From: [Actinomadura] parvosata subsp. kistnae
GTDB taxonomy: Bacteria; Actinomycetota; Actinomycetes; Streptosporangiales; Streptosporangiaceae
Reading direction: 5' to 3'
NCBI RefSeq assembly: GCF_900323885.1
Contig: NZ_OOHJ01000018.1
Span: forward strand, 930,001 to 994,000
Length of the DNA: 64,000 nucleotides
Shown: positions 1 through 13,466 of the stretch, piece after piece
Numbering within the stretch: the first letter of the stretch is position 1
How the letters are laid out: each line of letters starts with the position of its first letter
Translations under genes and position numbers: made by a program
Notes under the pieces: model-generated
The model's input: the letters and a program-made list of their open reading frames with translations, nothing else
Told to the model about the DNA's origin: nothing
Database searches by the model: none

Positions 1-1
1 G

Positions 2-808
2 TTCAAGGCGGCCGACCCGAAGCGCAAGGTCGAGGTGTTCAACGTGCCGGGCGCCGGCGGCACGATCGGGCTGGCGCAGCTGGCCGGCGAGAAGGGCAAC
101 GGCAACCTGCTGATGACGATGGGCCTGGTCATGGTGGGCGCCATCGAGCAGAACAAGTCGAAGGTCACGCTCGCCGAGACCACGCCCATCGCCAAGCTGA
201 CCGAGGAGTACGAGCTGGTCGTGGTGCCGGCGCAGTCCCCGTACAAGTCGCTGGCCGACCTGGTGGCGGCCTGGAAGGCCGACCCGGCGAAGGTGTCGAT
301 CTCGGGCGGCTCGGCGGGCGGCACCGACCACATCGTGGCCGGGCTGATGGCCAAGGCCGCCGGCGTCGACCCCAAGCGGGTCAACTACATCGCCCACTCG
401 GGCGGCGGCGAGGCGCTGAACGAGCTGCTCGGCAACAAGGTCAGCGTGGGCATCTCGGGCGTGGCCGAGTTCGCGGAGCACGTGAAGTCGGGCAAGCTGC
501 GCGCCCTGGGCGTCACCTCCGCCGAGCGGGTGCCCGGCCTCGACGCCCCCACCCTCAAGGAGGGCGGCCTGGACGTCGAGCTGGCCAACTGGCGCGGCTT
601 CGTCGCCCCCGCCGGCCTCTCGGAGGCCGACAAGAAGGCGCTGACGGACGCGGTCACCAAGATGCACGACTCCCAGCCGTGGAAGGACGCCGTGACCAAG
701 AACGGCTGGATCGACTCCTTCCAGACCGGGCAGCAGTTCGCCGACTTCCTCGGCGCCGAGCAGACCCGGGTCAAGGGCATCATCGCCGAGATGGGGCTCG
801 TCTCCTGA
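2..808 (+). CDS. tctC: Tripartite tricarboxylate transporter substrate-binding protein TctC (5' partial)
   Basis: Extracytoplasmic solute-binding component of a TTT-family carboxylate importer. The frame is open from base 2, so the signal peptide and N-terminus lie outside the window; the first visible GTG is internal. Visible family features are a [12 protein letters not shown] segment, an [11 protein letters not shown] region and a C-terminal helical part. About 268 residues remain of a typical 300-330. The stop TGA overlaps the ATG of tctB (ATGA), and tctA follows, giving the classic C-B-A order. The actual ligand (citrate or another dicarboxylate) cannot be read from sequence. A lipoprotein anchor is expected from the family but is not visible here. 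Confidence 0.93.
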   Translation, partial: FKAADPKRKVEVFNVPGAGGTIGLAQLAGEKGNGNLLMTMGLVMVGAIEQNKSKVTLAETTPIAKLTEEYELVVVPAQSPYKSLADLVAAWKADPAKVSISGGSAGGTDHIVAGLMAKAAGVDPKRVNYIAHSGGGEALNELLGNKVSVGISGVAEFAEHVKSGKLRALGVTSAERVPGLDAPTLKEGGLDVELANWRGFVAPAGLSEADKKALTDAVTKMHDSQPWKDAVTKNGWIDSFQTGQQFADFLGAEQTRVKGIIAEMGLVS

Positions 809-1290
809 TGATCGGCCGTTGGTGGCGGCCCGAGCTCGGGCTGGCGGTCGTCGTGCTGGTGCTGGGCGTGCTCGTCGTGGTCGGCACGCTCGACGTGTCC
901 GCGGCGGCCTCCCAGCTCGGCATCGGGCCGCGCTTCTTCCCCATGCTGGTGGGCGGCGCGATGGTGGTCGTCGGCCTGTTCTACGTGGCCGACGTGCTGC
1001 GCGGCGGCCACGGCGACCCCGAGGAGAGCGAGGACGTCGACGCCGAAGCCCCCGCCGACTGGCGCAGCGTCGGCCTGGTCAGCGGCATCTTCCTGGCCTT
1101 CGCCGCGCTCCTCGACCTGCTCGGCTGGATCATCGGCGCGAGCCTGCTGTTCTTCGCCCTGTCGATCGTGCTGGGCGCCGAGCACCGGCTGCGGGCCGCC
1201 GTGGTCGCGGTGGTGCTGGGCCTGGTTACGTACCTGCTGTTCGTCAAGGGCCTCGGCGTGAGCCTGCCCGGCGGGGTGCTGCCGCTATGA
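808..1290 (+). CDS. tctB: Tripartite tricarboxylate transporter small membrane subunit TctB
   Basis: 160-residue small integral membrane subunit that pairs with TctA in proton- or sodium-coupled carboxylate uptake. Four hydrophobic segments are visible: near residues 8-27, 38-55, 88-110 and 125-150. The acidic loop after the second one ([13 protein letters not shown]) is presumably cytosolic. I chose the ATG at 808 because it overlaps the tctC stop and starts directly before the first membrane segment. TctB sequences are poorly conserved, so the identification rests on length, topology and position between tctC and tctA. Confidence 0.9.
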   Translation: MIGRWWRPELGLAVVVLVLGVLVVVGTLDVSAAASQLGIGPRFFPMLVGGAMVVVGLFYVADVLRGGHGDPEESEDVDAEAPADWRSVGLVSGIFLAFAALLDLLGWIIGASLLFFALSIVLGAEHRLRAAVVAVVLGLVTYLLFVKGLGVSLPGGVLPL

Positions 1291-2804
1291 CCTCGCTGCA
1301 GCTCCTGCTCGACGGCTTCGCCGCCGCGCTCACCCCCGTCAACCTCCTGTACGCGCTCATCGGCGTCACCCTCGGCACCCTCGTCGGCGTGCTGCCCGGC
1401 ATCGGGCCCGCGATGACCGTGGCGCTGCTGCTGCCGATCACGTTCACGGTGCCGCCGGCCAGCGCGTTCATCATGTTCGCCGGCATCTACTACGGCGGCA
1501 TGTACGGCGGCTCCACCACCTCCATCCTGCTCAACACGCCCGGCGAGTCCTCCTCCATGATCACCGCGCTGGAGGGCAACAAGATGGCCCGGCGCGGGCG
1601 CGCCGCCCAGGCGCTGGCCACGGCCGCCATCGGCTCGTTCGTGGCCGGCACCATCGCCACGGCGCTCCTCGTCGTGGCGGCGCCCGCGGTGGTCAGCTTC
1701 GCGATCGCGTTCGGCCCCGAGGACTACTTCGCGCTGGCCATCCTCGCCTTCACCGCCGTGTCGTCGGTGCTGTCCCGCTCCATCGTGCGCGGCCTGGCCT
1801 CGCTCGGCCTCGGCCTGGTCATCGGGCTGATCGGCATCGACCAGCAGACCGGGCAGGCCCGGCTCACGATGGGCATCCCGCAGCTCCTCGACGGCATCGA
1901 CGTGGTGATCGTCGCGGTCGGCCTCTTCGCCCTCGGCGAGGCGCTCTACGTCGCCTCCCGGCTGCGCCACGCGCCGCCCGAGGTCGTGCCGGTCGGCCGG
2001 GCCTGGATGGGCCGCTCCGACTGGCGCCGCTCCTGGCTGCCCTGGCTGCGCGGCACCGCCCTGGGCTTCCCGTTCGGGGCGCTGCCCGGCGGCGGGGCCG
2101 AGATCCCCACGTTCCTGTCGTACGCGGCCGAGAAGCGCCTGGCCCGCGGCGTGGCCCGCGAGGAGTACGGCAAGGGCGCCATCGAGGGCGTCGCCGGCCC
2201 CGAGGCGGCCAACAACGCCTCCGCCGCCGGCACGCTGGTGCCGCTGCTCACGCTCGGCCTGCCCACCTCGGCCACGGCCGCGATCCTGCTGGCCGCCTTC
2301 CAGCAGTACGGCCTGCAGCCCGGCCCGCAGCTCTTCGACCACAACCCGGCACTGGTCTGGGGCATGATCGCGTCGCTGTTCATCGGCAACACGATGCTGC
2401 TGGTGCTGAACCTGCCGATGGCCCCGCTCTGGGCGCGCGTCCTGCGCATCCCCCGGCCGTACCTCTACGCCGGGATCGTCCTGTTCGCCGCCCTCGGCGT
2501 CTACGCGCTGAACGGCAGCGTGGTGGACCTGTTCGTCCTGTACGTGCTCGGCCTGCTCGGCTACGCCATGCGGCGCTTCGGCCTGCCCGTCGCGCCCGCC
2601 GTCATCGGGATGATCCTCGGCCCGATGGCCGAGATCCAGCTCCGCCGGGCCCTGGCCATCGGGGCGGGCGACGTGAGCGTGCTGGTGCGCAGCCCGATCG
2701 CGGCCGTCCTGCTCGCGCTGTCGGCGCTGGCGCTGCTCGCGCCCGTGCTCAGGAAGCTCCTGGCCCGCCGCGGCCTGGCGCCCGCACCCTCGAACGACGA
2801 GTAA
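1287..2804 (+). CDS. tctA: Tripartite tricarboxylate transporter large permease TctA
   Basis: 505-residue channel subunit with about ten to twelve membrane segments. Hallmarks are the N-terminal glycine-rich stretch [20 protein letters not shown], the [20 protein letters not shown] loop, and a second inverted half with [16 protein letters not shown] and [18 protein letters not shown]; together these are diagnostic for the family. The ATG overlaps the tctB stop (ATGA), implying translational coupling. Length is typical (about 500). It ends 43 bp before a strong hairpin terminator. No regulator such as a TctDE two-component pair is present downstream. Confidence 0.95.
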   Translation: MTSLQLLLDGFAAALTPVNLLYALIGVTLGTLVGVLPGIGPAMTVALLLPITFTVPPASAFIMFAGIYYGGMYGGSTTSILLNTPGESSSMITALEGNKMARRGRAAQALATAAIGSFVAGTIATALLVVAAPAVVSFAIAFGPEDYFALAILAFTAVSSVLSRSIVRGLASLGLGLVIGLIGIDQQTGQARLTMGIPQLLDGIDVVIVAVGLFALGEALYVASRLRHAPPEVVPVGRAWMGRSDWRRSWLPWLRGTALGFPFGALPGGGAEIPTFLSYAAEKRLARGVAREEYGKGAIEGVAGPEAANNASAAGTLVPLLTLGLPTSATAAILLAAFQQYGLQPGPQLFDHNPALVWGMIASLFIGNTMLLVLNLPMAPLWARVLRIPRPYLYAGIVLFAALGVYALNGSVVDLFVLYVLGLLGYAMRRFGLPVAPAVIGMILGPMAEIQLRRALAIGAGDVSVLVRSPIAAVLLALSALALLAPVLRKLLARRGLAPAPSNDE

Positions 2805-2847
2805 CGCGCGCCCCGGCGGGGAATCCCCCGGGGTGGTTCTTGGCTGA

Positions 2848-2881
2848 CGGCCCCGCCGATCTGTCCGGATCGACGGGGCCG
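2848..2881. terminator. Bidirectional hairpin terminator between tctA and gatB
   Basis: A 14-position stem with one C/A mismatch and a six-base loop (TGTCCG at 2862-2867). The outer arm is CGGCCCCG pairing with CGGGGCCG and the inner arm CGATC with GATCG. It lies between two convergent genes and has no T-tract, as is usual for actinobacterial terminators. It can serve both directions. Confidence 0.8.
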
Positions 2882-2916
2882 CAGGGGGTGCGTGGCGGGG
2901 CTTTGGAAAGGTCACC

Positions 2917-3008
2917 CGCTCGCTTGCTTACTCGCTGACCGCTCGCTTGCTCACTCGCTGACCGCTTGCTTGCTTACTCGCTGACCGCTTGCTTGCTTAC
3001 TCGCTGAC
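2917..3008. repeat. Four tandem 23-bp repeats covering the gatB 3' end
   Basis: Copies at 2917-2939, 2940-2962, 2963-2985 and 2986-3008 differ by only one to three bases. The unit includes TTACTCGCTGAC, which on the minus strand is the last three gatB codons plus stop (V-S-E-stop). The fourth copy is the real gene end; the other three lie downstream of the stop. Since 23 is not a multiple of three, the array is not extra coding sequence. Confidence 0.92.
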
Positions 3009-4502
3009 GCCGAGCTTCTCCAGGATGAGCTGCCGGGCCCGGGCCGCGTCCGCCTTGCCCTTGCTGGCCCGCATGACCCCGCCGACGAGCGCCCCGGCGG
3101 CGGCGATCTTCCCGGAGCGCACCTTCTCGGCCGCGTCGGCGTTGTCGGCCAGCACCTGGTCGATGATCGCCGACAGCTCGCCCTCGTCGTTGACGATCTT
3201 CAGCCCGCGCCGCTCGACCACCTCGTCCGGGGTGCCCTCGCCGGCCAGCACGCCTTCGAGCACCTCGCGCGCCAGCTTGTCGTTGAGCGCGCCCGACGCC
3301 ACCAGCTCGGTCACCCGGGCGATCTGCTCCGGCGTGATCGGCAGGTCGGCCAGCGGCGTGCCGCTCTCGTTCGACTTGCGCGCCAGCTCGCCCATCCACC
3401 ACTTGCGCGCGTCGGCCGCCGGCGCGCCCGCCGCGACCGTCGCCTCGACCAGATCGATCGCGTCGGCGTTGTGCATGGCCTGCATGTCGAGGTCGGACAG
3501 CCCCCACTCGGCCTGCAACCGCTTGCGCTTGACCGACGGCAGCTCCGGCAGCGCCGCCTTCAGCTCCGCCACCCACGCCGGGTCGGGCGCGATCGGCACC
3601 AGGTCGGGCTCGGGGAAGTACCGGTAGTCCTGCGCCTCCTCCTTGGACCGCCCCGACGTGGTGGTGCCGGTGTCCTCGTGGAAGTGCCGGGTCTCCTGCG
3701 TGATCGTCCCGCCGCCGGCCAGCACCGCCGCCTGCCGCTCGATCTCGCTGCGCACCGCCCGCTCGACGCTGCGCAGCGAGTTGACGTTCTTCGTCTCCGT
3801 ACGGGTGCCCCACTCGGACGAGCCGCGCGGCATCAGCGAGACGTTCACGTCACACCGCAGCGAGCCCTCCTCCATGCGCACGTCGGACACGCCCAGCGAG
3901 CGCATGATCTCGCGCAGCTCGGTGACGTACGCCCTGGCCACCTCCGGCGCCAGCCGGTCGGCGCCCGGGATGGGCTTGGTCACGATCTCGACCAGCGGGA
4001 TGCCCGCGCGGTTGTAGTCGACGATCGAGTAGTCGGCCCCGTGGATCCGCCCGGTCGCGCCACCCACGTGCGTGGACTTGCCGGTGTCCTCCTCCAGGTG
4101 CACCCGCTCGATCTCGATCCGCACGGTCTTGCCGTCGACCTCGACGTCCACGTAGCCGTCGAAGCAGAGCGGCTCGTCGTACTGCGAGATCTGGTAGTTC
4201 TTCGGCATGTCCGGATAGAAGTAGTTCTTCCGGGCAAAGCGGCACCACTCGGCGATCGAGCAGTTGAGCGCCAGGCCGATGCGGATCGTCGACTCGATCG
4301 CCTGGGCGTTGGCCACCGGCAACGCGCCGGGGAAGGCCAGGCAGGTCGGGCAGACCTGCGTGTTGGGCGGAGCGCCGAAGGTCGTCTTGCAGCCGCAGAA
4401 CATCTTCGACCTGGTGCCCAGCTCGACATGCGTCTCGAGGCCGAGCACCGGCTCGAACCGCTCGAGCGCTTCGTCGTACGGCATGATCGTGCCGGCAGTC
4501 AT
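2997..4502 (-). CDS. gatB: Asp-tRNA(Asn)/Glu-tRNA(Gln) amidotransferase subunit B
   Basis: 501-residue tRNA-binding and kinase subunit of the GatCAB complex. The complex converts mischarged Glu-tRNA(Gln) and Asp-tRNA(Asn) to the correct amide forms. The N-terminal catalytic cradle shows [13 protein letters not shown] and CPTCL with the paired cysteines typical of the zinc site. [18 protein letters not shown] and the C-terminal YqeY-like helical tail ([20 protein letters not shown]) follow. Length is standard. It lies 44 bp after gatA on the same strand, as third gene of gatC-gatA-gatB. Its 3' end is embedded in a tandem repeat array. Confidence 0.97.
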   Translation of the reverse strand: MTAGTIMPYDEALERFEPVLGLETHVELGTRSKMFCGCKTTFGAPPNTQVCPTCLAFPGALPVANAQAIESTIRIGLALNCSIAEWCRFARKNYFYPDMPKNYQISQYDEPLCFDGYVDVEVDGKTVRIEIERVHLEEDTGKSTHVGGATGRIHGADYSIVDYNRAGIPLVEIVTKPIPGADRLAPEVARAYVTELREIMRSLGVSDVRMEEGSLRCDVNVSLMPRGSSEWGTRTETKNVNSLRSVERAVRSEIERQAAVLAGGGTITQETRHFHEDTGTTTSGRSKEEAQDYRYFPEPDLVPIAPDPAWVAELKAALPELPSVKRKRLQAEWGLSDLDMQAMHNADAIDLVEATVAAGAPAADARKWWMGELARKSNESGTPLADLPITPEQIARVTELVASGALNDKLAREVLEGVLAGEGTPDEVVERRGLKIVNDEGELSAIIDQVLADNADAAEKVRSGKIAAAGALVGGVMRASKGKADAARARQLILEKLGVSE

Positions 4503-4546
4503 GGTGAGGTCCTTCGTTCAGATCGTTGCAGCATGTGCGGATCGCC

Positions 4547-6037
4547 CTAGAGCTGAGGGGCCTTGGACAGCAGGCTGCCGCCCCAGCGGCTCTCCAGGGC
4601 CTGCTCCACGGCCGCCCCGACCCGGTAGCAGCGGTCGTCGGCCAGCACCGGGGCCATGATCTGCAGGCCCACCGGCAGGCCGTCCTCGTCGGCCAGGCCG
4701 CACGGCACCGACATGGCCGCGTTGCCCGCCAGGTTGGACGGGATCGTGCACAGGTCGGCGAGGTACATCGCCATCGGGTCGTCGGCGCGCTCGCCGATCG
4801 GGAACGCCGTGGTGGGCGTGGTCGGCGACACCAGCACGTCGACCTGCTGGTAGGCGGCCTCGAACTCGCGCGCGATGACCGTGCGCACCTTCTGGGCCTG
4901 GCCGTAGTAGGCGTCGTAGTAGCCGCTCGACAGCGCGTACGTGCCGAGCATGATGCGGCGCTTGACCTCGGGGCCGAACCCGGCGGCCCTGGTCAGCGCC
5001 ATGACCTCCTCGGCGCTGCGGGTGCCGTCGTCGCCGACGCGCAGGCCGTAGCGCATCGCGTCGAAGCGCGCCAGGTTGGACGAGCACTCCGAGGGCGCGA
5101 TCAGGTAGTAGGCGGGCAGCGCGGTCGTGAACGACGGGCAGGAGACCTCGACGACCTTGGCCCCGAGCGACTCTAGGAGCTGCACGGCCTCGTGGTAGCG
5201 GGCCAGCACGCCGGCCTGGTAGCCCTCGCCGGCGAACTCCTTGACCACGCCGATGCGCATGCCGGCCACGTCGGGGTTCTTCGCGGCCTCGACAACGGAG
5301 GGGACGGGCGCGTCGATGGAGGTGGAGTCCATCGGGTCGTAGCCGGAGAACGCCTCGTGCAGCAGCGCCGCGTCGAGCACGTTACGGGCGAACGGGCCCG
5401 GCGTGTCGAGGGAGCTGGCGAAGGCGATCAGGCCGTAGCGGGACGAACCGCCGTAGGTGGGCTTCATGCCGACGATGCCGGTCACGGCGGCGGGCTGCCG
5501 GATCGAGCCGCCGGTGTCGGTGCCGGTGGACAGCGGCGCCTCGTACGCGGCCACCGCCGCGCTCGAACCGCCCGAGGAGCCGCCGGGCACCTTCGTCAGG
5601 TCCCACGGGTTGTGGGTCGGGTGGTAGGCGGAGTTCTCCGTGGAGGAGCCCATGGCGAACTCGTCGAGGTTCGTCTTGCCGAGGATGACCAGCCCGGCCT
5701 CGCGCAGGCGGGCGGTGACGGTCGCGTCGTACGGGGGACGCCAGCCCTCAAGGATCTTGGAGGCGGCCGTCGTCGGCATGTCGCGCGTGGTGAAGATGTC
5801 CTTGTGCGCGATCGGCACGCCGGCCAGCGGCCCCAGCTTCTCGCCGGCCCGCAGCCGGGCGTCGACGGCGCGCGCCTGCTCGAGCGTGACCTCCCGATCG
5901 ACGTGCAGGAACGCCTGAACCTTGGGCTCCACCTCGGCCATGCGGTCGAGGTGCGCCTCGGCGACCTCCACGGCCGACACCTCGCCGGCCGCGATCATCG
6001 AGCCGAGCTCGGCGGCGGTCTTGCGGATCAAGCTCAT
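4547..6037 (-). CDS. gatA: Asp-tRNA(Asn)/Glu-tRNA(Gln) amidotransferase subunit A
   Basis: 496-residue glutaminase subunit of GatCAB and a member of the amidase-signature family. It releases ammonia from glutamine and channels it to GatB. The Ser-cisSer-Lys triad is intact and falls at Lys79 (PIAHKD), Ser154 (in GGSSGGSS) and Ser178 ([11 protein letters not shown]), the same numbers as in well-studied GatA proteins. The ATG at 6037 overlaps the gatC stop as ATGA. The frame continues open upstream, but that segment lies over gatC and lacks amidase features. Confidence 0.97.
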   Translation of the reverse strand: MSLIRKTAAELGSMIAAGEVSAVEVAEAHLDRMAEVEPKVQAFLHVDREVTLEQARAVDARLRAGEKLGPLAGVPIAHKDIFTTRDMPTTAASKILEGWRPPYDATVTARLREAGLVILGKTNLDEFAMGSSTENSAYHPTHNPWDLTKVPGGSSGGSSAAVAAYEAPLSTGTDTGGSIRQPAAVTGIVGMKPTYGGSSRYGLIAFASSLDTPGPFARNVLDAALLHEAFSGYDPMDSTSIDAPVPSVVEAAKNPDVAGMRIGVVKEFAGEGYQAGVLARYHEAVQLLESLGAKVVEVSCPSFTTALPAYYLIAPSECSSNLARFDAMRYGLRVGDDGTRSAEEVMALTRAAGFGPEVKRRIMLGTYALSSGYYDAYYGQAQKVRTVIAREFEAAYQQVDVLVSPTTPTTAFPIGERADDPMAMYLADLCTIPSNLAGNAAMSVPCGLADEDGLPVGLQIMAPVLADDRCYRVGAAVEQALESRWGGSLLSKAPQL

Positions 6038-6333
6038 GCCTCCTCCCCGAGGATGCGCGGCACCCGGAAGCGGTCGTCCTCGACGGCGGGGGCGCCGCCG
6101 AGCGCCTGGTCGGGCGTCAGGGACTGTCGCACCTCGTCGGCACGGAAGACATTGGTCAGCGGAAGCGCGTGCGACGAAGGCGGCACGTCCTCGGCGGCGA
6201 CCTCGGCCACCTTCGCGACCGACTCGATGATGGCATCGAGCTGGGTGGCGTAGTGATCGAGCTCGTCGTCGGTGAGCGCCAGCCTGGACAACCGGGCCAG
6301 GTGCGCGACCTCGTCGCGGGTTATGGCGGACAT
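6034..6333 (-). CDS. gatC: Asp-tRNA(Asn)/Glu-tRNA(Gln) amidotransferase subunit C
   Basis: 99-residue stabilising subunit that wraps around GatA and GatB. The N-terminal [22 protein letters not shown] segment and the [20 protein letters not shown] linker are typical. First gene of the gatCAB operon, with a four-base stop/start overlap to gatA. No clear Shine-Dalgarno is visible before the ATG. A possible -10 (TAGGAT, minus strand 6383-6378) lies 45 bp upstream without a recognisable -35. Confidence 0.96.
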   Translation of the reverse strand: MSAITRDEVAHLARLSRLALTDDELDHYATQLDAIIESVAKVAEVAAEDVPPSSHALPLTNVFRADEVRQSLTPDQALGGAPAVEDDRFRVPRILGEEA

Positions 6334-6432
6334 GAGTCGTTGAACCCGTTTCGTGGATGGAGTCTTTGGACACTGCCATCCTAGGGGGCTTGACCTGGCA
6401 GCCCCGAACGCATTATCCCGCCGGGTACGTCC

Positions 6433-7872
6433 TCACCCGTAGAGCTCTCCGAGCCCCACCGTGCGCACATCTCCTTCATGGGCCAGTGAGGCGTCGAATC
6501 CCGTGCCGCTGTAGCACGTCAGGACGGTGTCGCTCACGTCGTACCCCTTGGCGTCGAGCAGGTCCCTGGCCCTCCTGAGCCGGGCGACGTGCCCGGATCC
6601 CATGGTCCTGCCCCATTTGGCCTCGCCGAGCGAGAGGACGCGGCGCCGCTCGCCGGGCATGGCGGGCGCGAAGACGGCGACGTCGATCTGGATCTGCTCA
6701 CGACGTACGGGGTCGGTGACGACCCCTGAGCCGACCTCACCGGGCAGGTCATCGAAGAACTCGGGTTCGAGCATGACGAACTGGCGGCACATCTCCTCGA
6801 AGTGGGGGCCGAGAACCTGATCGCTGAACCTGGCTCGCGAATCGGCCCACACGTTGCGCGCGAGACCGCTCTCCAGCAGCCCCCAGCGTGGCCGCATGAT
6901 GACCTCATAGAAGTGGATCAATGGCTCGCAAACGCGGAAGACGGAGCGCGAGGGCCGGAAGACGTCGGGCTCCCTCCGCAGGAGGTGACAGTCCTCCAGC
7001 ACGTTGAGGTAGTGCCCGATGTCCGTGACCTTGCGGCCGACCTGAGAGGCGATCGCGCCCCTTGTGCAGTTGCCGGTGGCCACCGCCGCGAGGACCGACT
7101 GGTACATCGCCTTGTCCCGTGCCTCCACCTCCTCCCCCAAGAGATAACGCGCCTCCCTGAAGAGGGTCTTGTTGGGATTGAGCACCGTGCGCCGCACCCA
7201 GTCGTCGAAATCGTCGAGCCCCTCGCACACGTCGCCCTCCACGAAGGGCAGGTAGGCGGGAGTGCCGCCCAAGATCGCGTGGGTCATCGCCGCGAGCCGC
7301 CGGTCGGTCGCACCCCAGTAGTCGGCGGTGAGCCGGAAGTCGAAGGGCCGCAGCACCATCTCCAGCACCGCCCGTCCGCGCAAGGGAGCGTTGCCCGCGA
7401 GGAGGCGGCCCATGACGGACATCGCCGACCCGCACAACAGGAGGGAGACAGGCGCGTTGCTGGACACCGCGCGGTCGAACTCCCGCTGAATGATCGAGGG
7501 AAGATCCGGTGAGACGTTGCTCAGGTAGGGGAACTCGTCGATCACGATCAGTTCTCGCCGCTCGGCGAAGATGACGAAAAGCTGCTTGATCGCCGAATCC
7601 CAGCTCTCGAAGCTGAACGGCGCGGCGGCCCCGATGTGCTCGGCGAGAGCCGCCGAGAACAGGGTCAGCGCATCCCTTTCCACGGCCTGCGTCGCACCGA
7701 AGTAGAAGGCACCCGACTGCTGAGCGAGCGAGACCAGCAGGAAGGTCTTGCCTTGACGACGTCTCCCGCTGACGATGCCCAGCTTGGGGCGGGTGCCGGT
7801 GCGCTCGGCGAATCTGGCCAGATACTGCCATTCGTCGTCGCGGGCGAAGATCTCTGAAGGCTTTGACAGCAC
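6433..7872 (-). CDS. DUF234-type AAA ATPase (archaeal-ATPase-like), function unknown
   Basis: 479 residues. The N-terminal P-loop domain has a Walker A (SGRRRQGKTFLL, about residues 35-46), a Walker B (LIVIDEFPYL, about 110-119) and a sensor-like LLLCGSAMSVM. It is followed by a winged-helix-like middle and a C-terminal DUF234 region with LGEAKWG, which resembles the E-x-K of restriction-like nuclease folds. The family is common in archaea and scattered in bacteria, and its role is unknown. Start is GTG with AGGGG five bases upstream. The gene separates gatC from the GGDEF-EAL gene and is preceded by a large inverted repeat, suggesting insertion into a conserved block. Codon use looks less GC-biased than its neighbours. 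Confidence 0.8.
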   Translation of the reverse strand: MLSKPSEIFARDDEWQYLARFAERTGTRPKLGIVSGRRRQGKTFLLVSLAQQSGAFYFGATQAVERDALTLFSAALAEHIGAAAPFSFESWDSAIKQLFVIFAERRELIVIDEFPYLSNVSPDLPSIIQREFDRAVSSNAPVSLLLCGSAMSVMGRLLAGNAPLRGRAVLEMVLRPFDFRLTADYWGATDRRLAAMTHAILGGTPAYLPFVEGDVCEGLDDFDDWVRRTVLNPNKTLFREARYLLGEEVEARDKAMYQSVLAAVATGNCTRGAIASQVGRKVTDIGHYLNVLEDCHLLRREPDVFRPSRSVFRVCEPLIHFYEVIMRPRWGLLESGLARNVWADSRARFSDQVLGPHFEEMCRQFVMLEPEFFDDLPGEVGSGVVTDPVRREQIQIDVAVFAPAMPGERRRVLSLGEAKWGRTMGSGHVARLRRARDLLDAKGYDVSDTVLTCYSGTGFDASLAHEGDVRTVGLGELYG

Positions 7873-7886
7873 GGCCGCCCCTGATC

Positions 7887-7934
7887 ACGTAAGTACGTTC
7901 CTAAGAAGTCTACTTCTAAGAAACGTACTTACGT
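7887..7934. promoter_or_regulatory. 48-bp near-perfect inverted repeat upstream of the DUF234 ATPase gene
   Basis: Arms 7887-7909 and 7912-7934 match at 21 of 23 positions around a two-base centre. The outer 13 bases (ACGTAAGTACGTT and its complement) are perfect. The element is markedly AT-rich for this genome and ends 14 bp before the GTG start, just upstream of the ribosome-binding site. It could be an operator, a cruciform, or a terminator for the gene upstream; it could also be the footprint of an element. Confidence 0.8.
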
Positions 7935-7954
7935 ATGAAGAACGCTACAGAGCG

Positions 7955-10027
7955 TCAGGCTGAGCTGCTGACCTCGTACTCGACCTCGGCCCCCATCCTC
8001 TCCCGCAACCACGCCGCGGCGTCCGGTGCCGGCATCGGGTGGCAGAAGAGCCAGCCCTGCCCCACGTCGCACCCCATTTCCGCCAGCCGCAGCGCCACGT
8101 CGTCCGATTCGACGCCCTCGGCGACCGAGCGCAGGCCGAGGGAGCGGACGAGGTCGACGATGGAGCGGACGATGCGGTAGTCGTCCTCGGACTCGGCGAT
8201 GCGGCGGACGAAGGAGGCGTCGATCTTGACCTCGGACACCGCGAGCCGCTGGAGGCGGATGAGGGAGGAGTAGCCGGTGCCGAAGTCGTCGAGGGCCAGG
8301 GGGACGCCGAGCGTGGCCAGGGCCTTGATGGTCTCCTGGGTGTAGGCCTGGTCGCCGGTGAGGATGCGTTCGGTGACCTCGAGCTGGATCGCGGCGGGCG
8401 GCAGGCCGTACCGGGCCAGGCCGACTTCGAGCTGCTCAGGCAGGGCGGAGGCGAGCAGGTCGCGGGCGGAGATGTTGACGGAGATCTGCACCCGCAGCCC
8501 GGTGCGCCACCAGGCGGCGGCCTGTTCGAGGGCCTCCTCGATCACGTACGCGGTGAGCTGCCGCATCAGGTACGACTGCTCGGCCAGCGGCACGAACTCC
8601 GACGGCGCGATCATGCCGTGCACGGGGTGCCGCCAGCGCAGCAGCGCCTCGACGCCTTGGACGTCGCCGCCGGCCAGCCCGACCTTGGGCTGGTAGTGCA
8701 GGCGCAGCTCGCGGTTGTCGATGGCGCGGCGCAGGTCGCCGAGCAGGGTGAGGCGTTCGGGCGAGTTGCGGTCTTTGTCGGCCTGGTAGAGCTCGACGCC
8801 GGTGCGGCCCTCCTTGGCCAGGTACATGGCCACGTCGGCGCGCTGGAGCAGCAGCTCGAAGTCGGGTGCGTGGTCGGGGTAGAGGGCGATGCCGACGGAG
8901 CCGTCGAGGTCGAAGGTCATGCCTTCGAGGCGTACGGGCTCGGTGAGCGCCGCCCGCAGCCGGGCCGCGACCTCCCTGGCGGCGTGGGCGTCCCTGATCG
9001 AGGGCAGCAGCACGGCGAACTCGTCGCCGCCGAGCCTGGCCACGACGTCGCCGGGGCGTACGGAGTGAGTGAGCCGATGCGCGATGAGCTGCAGCAGCCG
9101 GTCGCCGACGGGGTGCCCCAGCGTGTCGTTGACCTCCTTGAACCGGTCGAGGTCGAGCAGGAACAGCCCGACCCGCTCGTCCTGGCGCGCCTCGGCCAGC
9201 GCCTCCTCGGTGCTGACGATGAGCATCTTGCGGTTGGGCAGGCCGGTCAGCTCGTCGTGCAGGGCCTGGTGGTCGCGGCGCATGGACAGCGTGGCGGTGA
9301 AGTAGACGGCGGCCAGCGGGGCGACGAACAGGGGCACGAGGCCGGGCGAGTGGCTCATGACGACCACGACCAGGGGCGCCAGGCCGAGCAGGCCGGTGTA
9401 GACGAGGCCCTGCGGGCCGACGGTGACCTTCAGCACGCGCACGATCGAGCGCCGCTCGTGCAGCGCGACGGCGCCGCTGACGAGGGTGGCCCTGGTGACG
9501 AAGTACGCGATGCCGGCCAGCGCGATGGCCAGCAGGTCGTTCCCGGCGGGCACCCAGGGCGCGGCGGGGCTGGGCACGATGCCGAACGTGCCGAGCACGA
9601 CGGCCGCGGCGGTGAGCGCGAGCGTGGACTGGGCGATGTTGAACATGACCCGGTGCCAGGACTTGCGCGTGACCACCCCGTTGATGATCACGGCGACGGC
9701 CTGCATGAGCACGGCCACGGGCAGCCCGAGGTGGAGCAGCACGGCGAAGGTGAACATGGTGGAGGGATAGGTGCCGCCCACGGCCGTCGCGGACGAGACC
9801 ATGACGGGCCGCAGCTCCCCCAGGACCACCAGGACCGCGAGCACCCAGAACAGCGGCGTGCGGGCGAGCCCCGCCACCCCGGTCGCGTCGAGCCTGAGCA
9901 TGGCCACCACCAGGGCGGTGAAGCCGATCACAGTGATGCCCGCGAGGTATCCCCACAAGGGCGTGCCGACGCGTGGTCCGGTGTCGCGGGTGTCGGTTGG
10001 GTCAGTCATCGGTAACAGAACCCCCAT
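7955..10027 (-). CDS. Membrane-bound GGDEF-EAL protein (cyclic-di-GMP synthesis/degradation)
   Basis: 690 residues from the ATG at 10027; a second ATG at 10009 gives 684. The N-terminal ~250 residues hold about eight hydrophobic segments. The GGDEF domain has an intact RLGGDEF motif (333-337), preceded by a canonical RxxD product-inhibition site (RPGD, 324-327). The EAL domain begins near 440 with EALLRW (from 460) and continues through DDFGTGYSSL, so both activities may be retained. CATAGT lies six bases before 10027, suggesting a leaderless start there. Position beside ligA matches a conserved Streptomyces locus carrying a GGDEF-EAL gene. Confidence 0.92.
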   Translation of the reverse strand: MGVLLPMTDPTDTRDTGPRVGTPLWGYLAGITVIGFTALVVAMLRLDATGVAGLARTPLFWVLAVLVVLGELRPVMVSSATAVGGTYPSTMFTFAVLLHLGLPVAVLMQAVAVIINGVVTRKSWHRVMFNIAQSTLALTAAAVVLGTFGIVPSPAAPWVPAGNDLLAIALAGIAYFVTRATLVSGAVALHERRSIVRVLKVTVGPQGLVYTGLLGLAPLVVVVMSHSPGLVPLFVAPLAAVYFTATLSMRRDHQALHDELTGLPNRKMLIVSTEEALAEARQDERVGLFLLDLDRFKEVNDTLGHPVGDRLLQLIAHRLTHSVRPGDVVARLGGDEFAVLLPSIRDAHAAREVAARLRAALTEPVRLEGMTFDLDGSVGIALYPDHAPDFELLLQRADVAMYLAKEGRTGVELYQADKDRNSPERLTLLGDLRRAIDNRELRLHYQPKVGLAGGDVQGVEALLRWRHPVHGMIAPSEFVPLAEQSYLMRQLTAYVIEEALEQAAAWWRTGLRVQISVNISARDLLASALPEQLEVGLARYGLPPAAIQLEVTERILTGDQAYTQETIKALATLGVPLALDDFGTGYSSLIRLQRLAVSEVKIDASFVRRIAESEDDYRIVRSIVDLVRSLGLRSVAEGVESDDVALRLAEMGCDVGQGWLFCHPMPAPDAAAWLRERMGAEVEYEVSSSA

Positions 10028-10206
10028 TAGGTCACTATGGGAGGGTACGACCTTCACCCCACTTCGCGAAACCAAGCGCGTACGGTCCGTAGTTCTAGTC
10101 TCCAGACATATACCCAAAAAGCACCCTCAGTAGCAAACCGAGCACACAACGCCGAAGGGGCCCGCCCGCACACCCTCCGCGGACGAACCCCTCCCGGCTC
10201 CAGACG

Positions 10207-13459
<3,253 letters not shown>

Positions 13460-13466
13460 GGGCACA

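Noticed and set aside
981-2915. Long open frame antisense to tctBA
   Set aside because: Codon pattern is that of a high-GC antisense shadow (Arg/Gly/His/Gln-rich, no domain), while the sense strand encodes clear TctB and TctA.
2917-3008. CRISPR or att site at the gatB tail
   Set aside because: Units abut with no spacers, and no integrase, tRNA gene or mobile element is present.
7955-10015. Long open frame antisense to the GGDEF-EAL gene
   Set aside because: Low-complexity acidic/basic composition, no recognisable motif; the opposite strand has intact GGDEF and EAL signatures.
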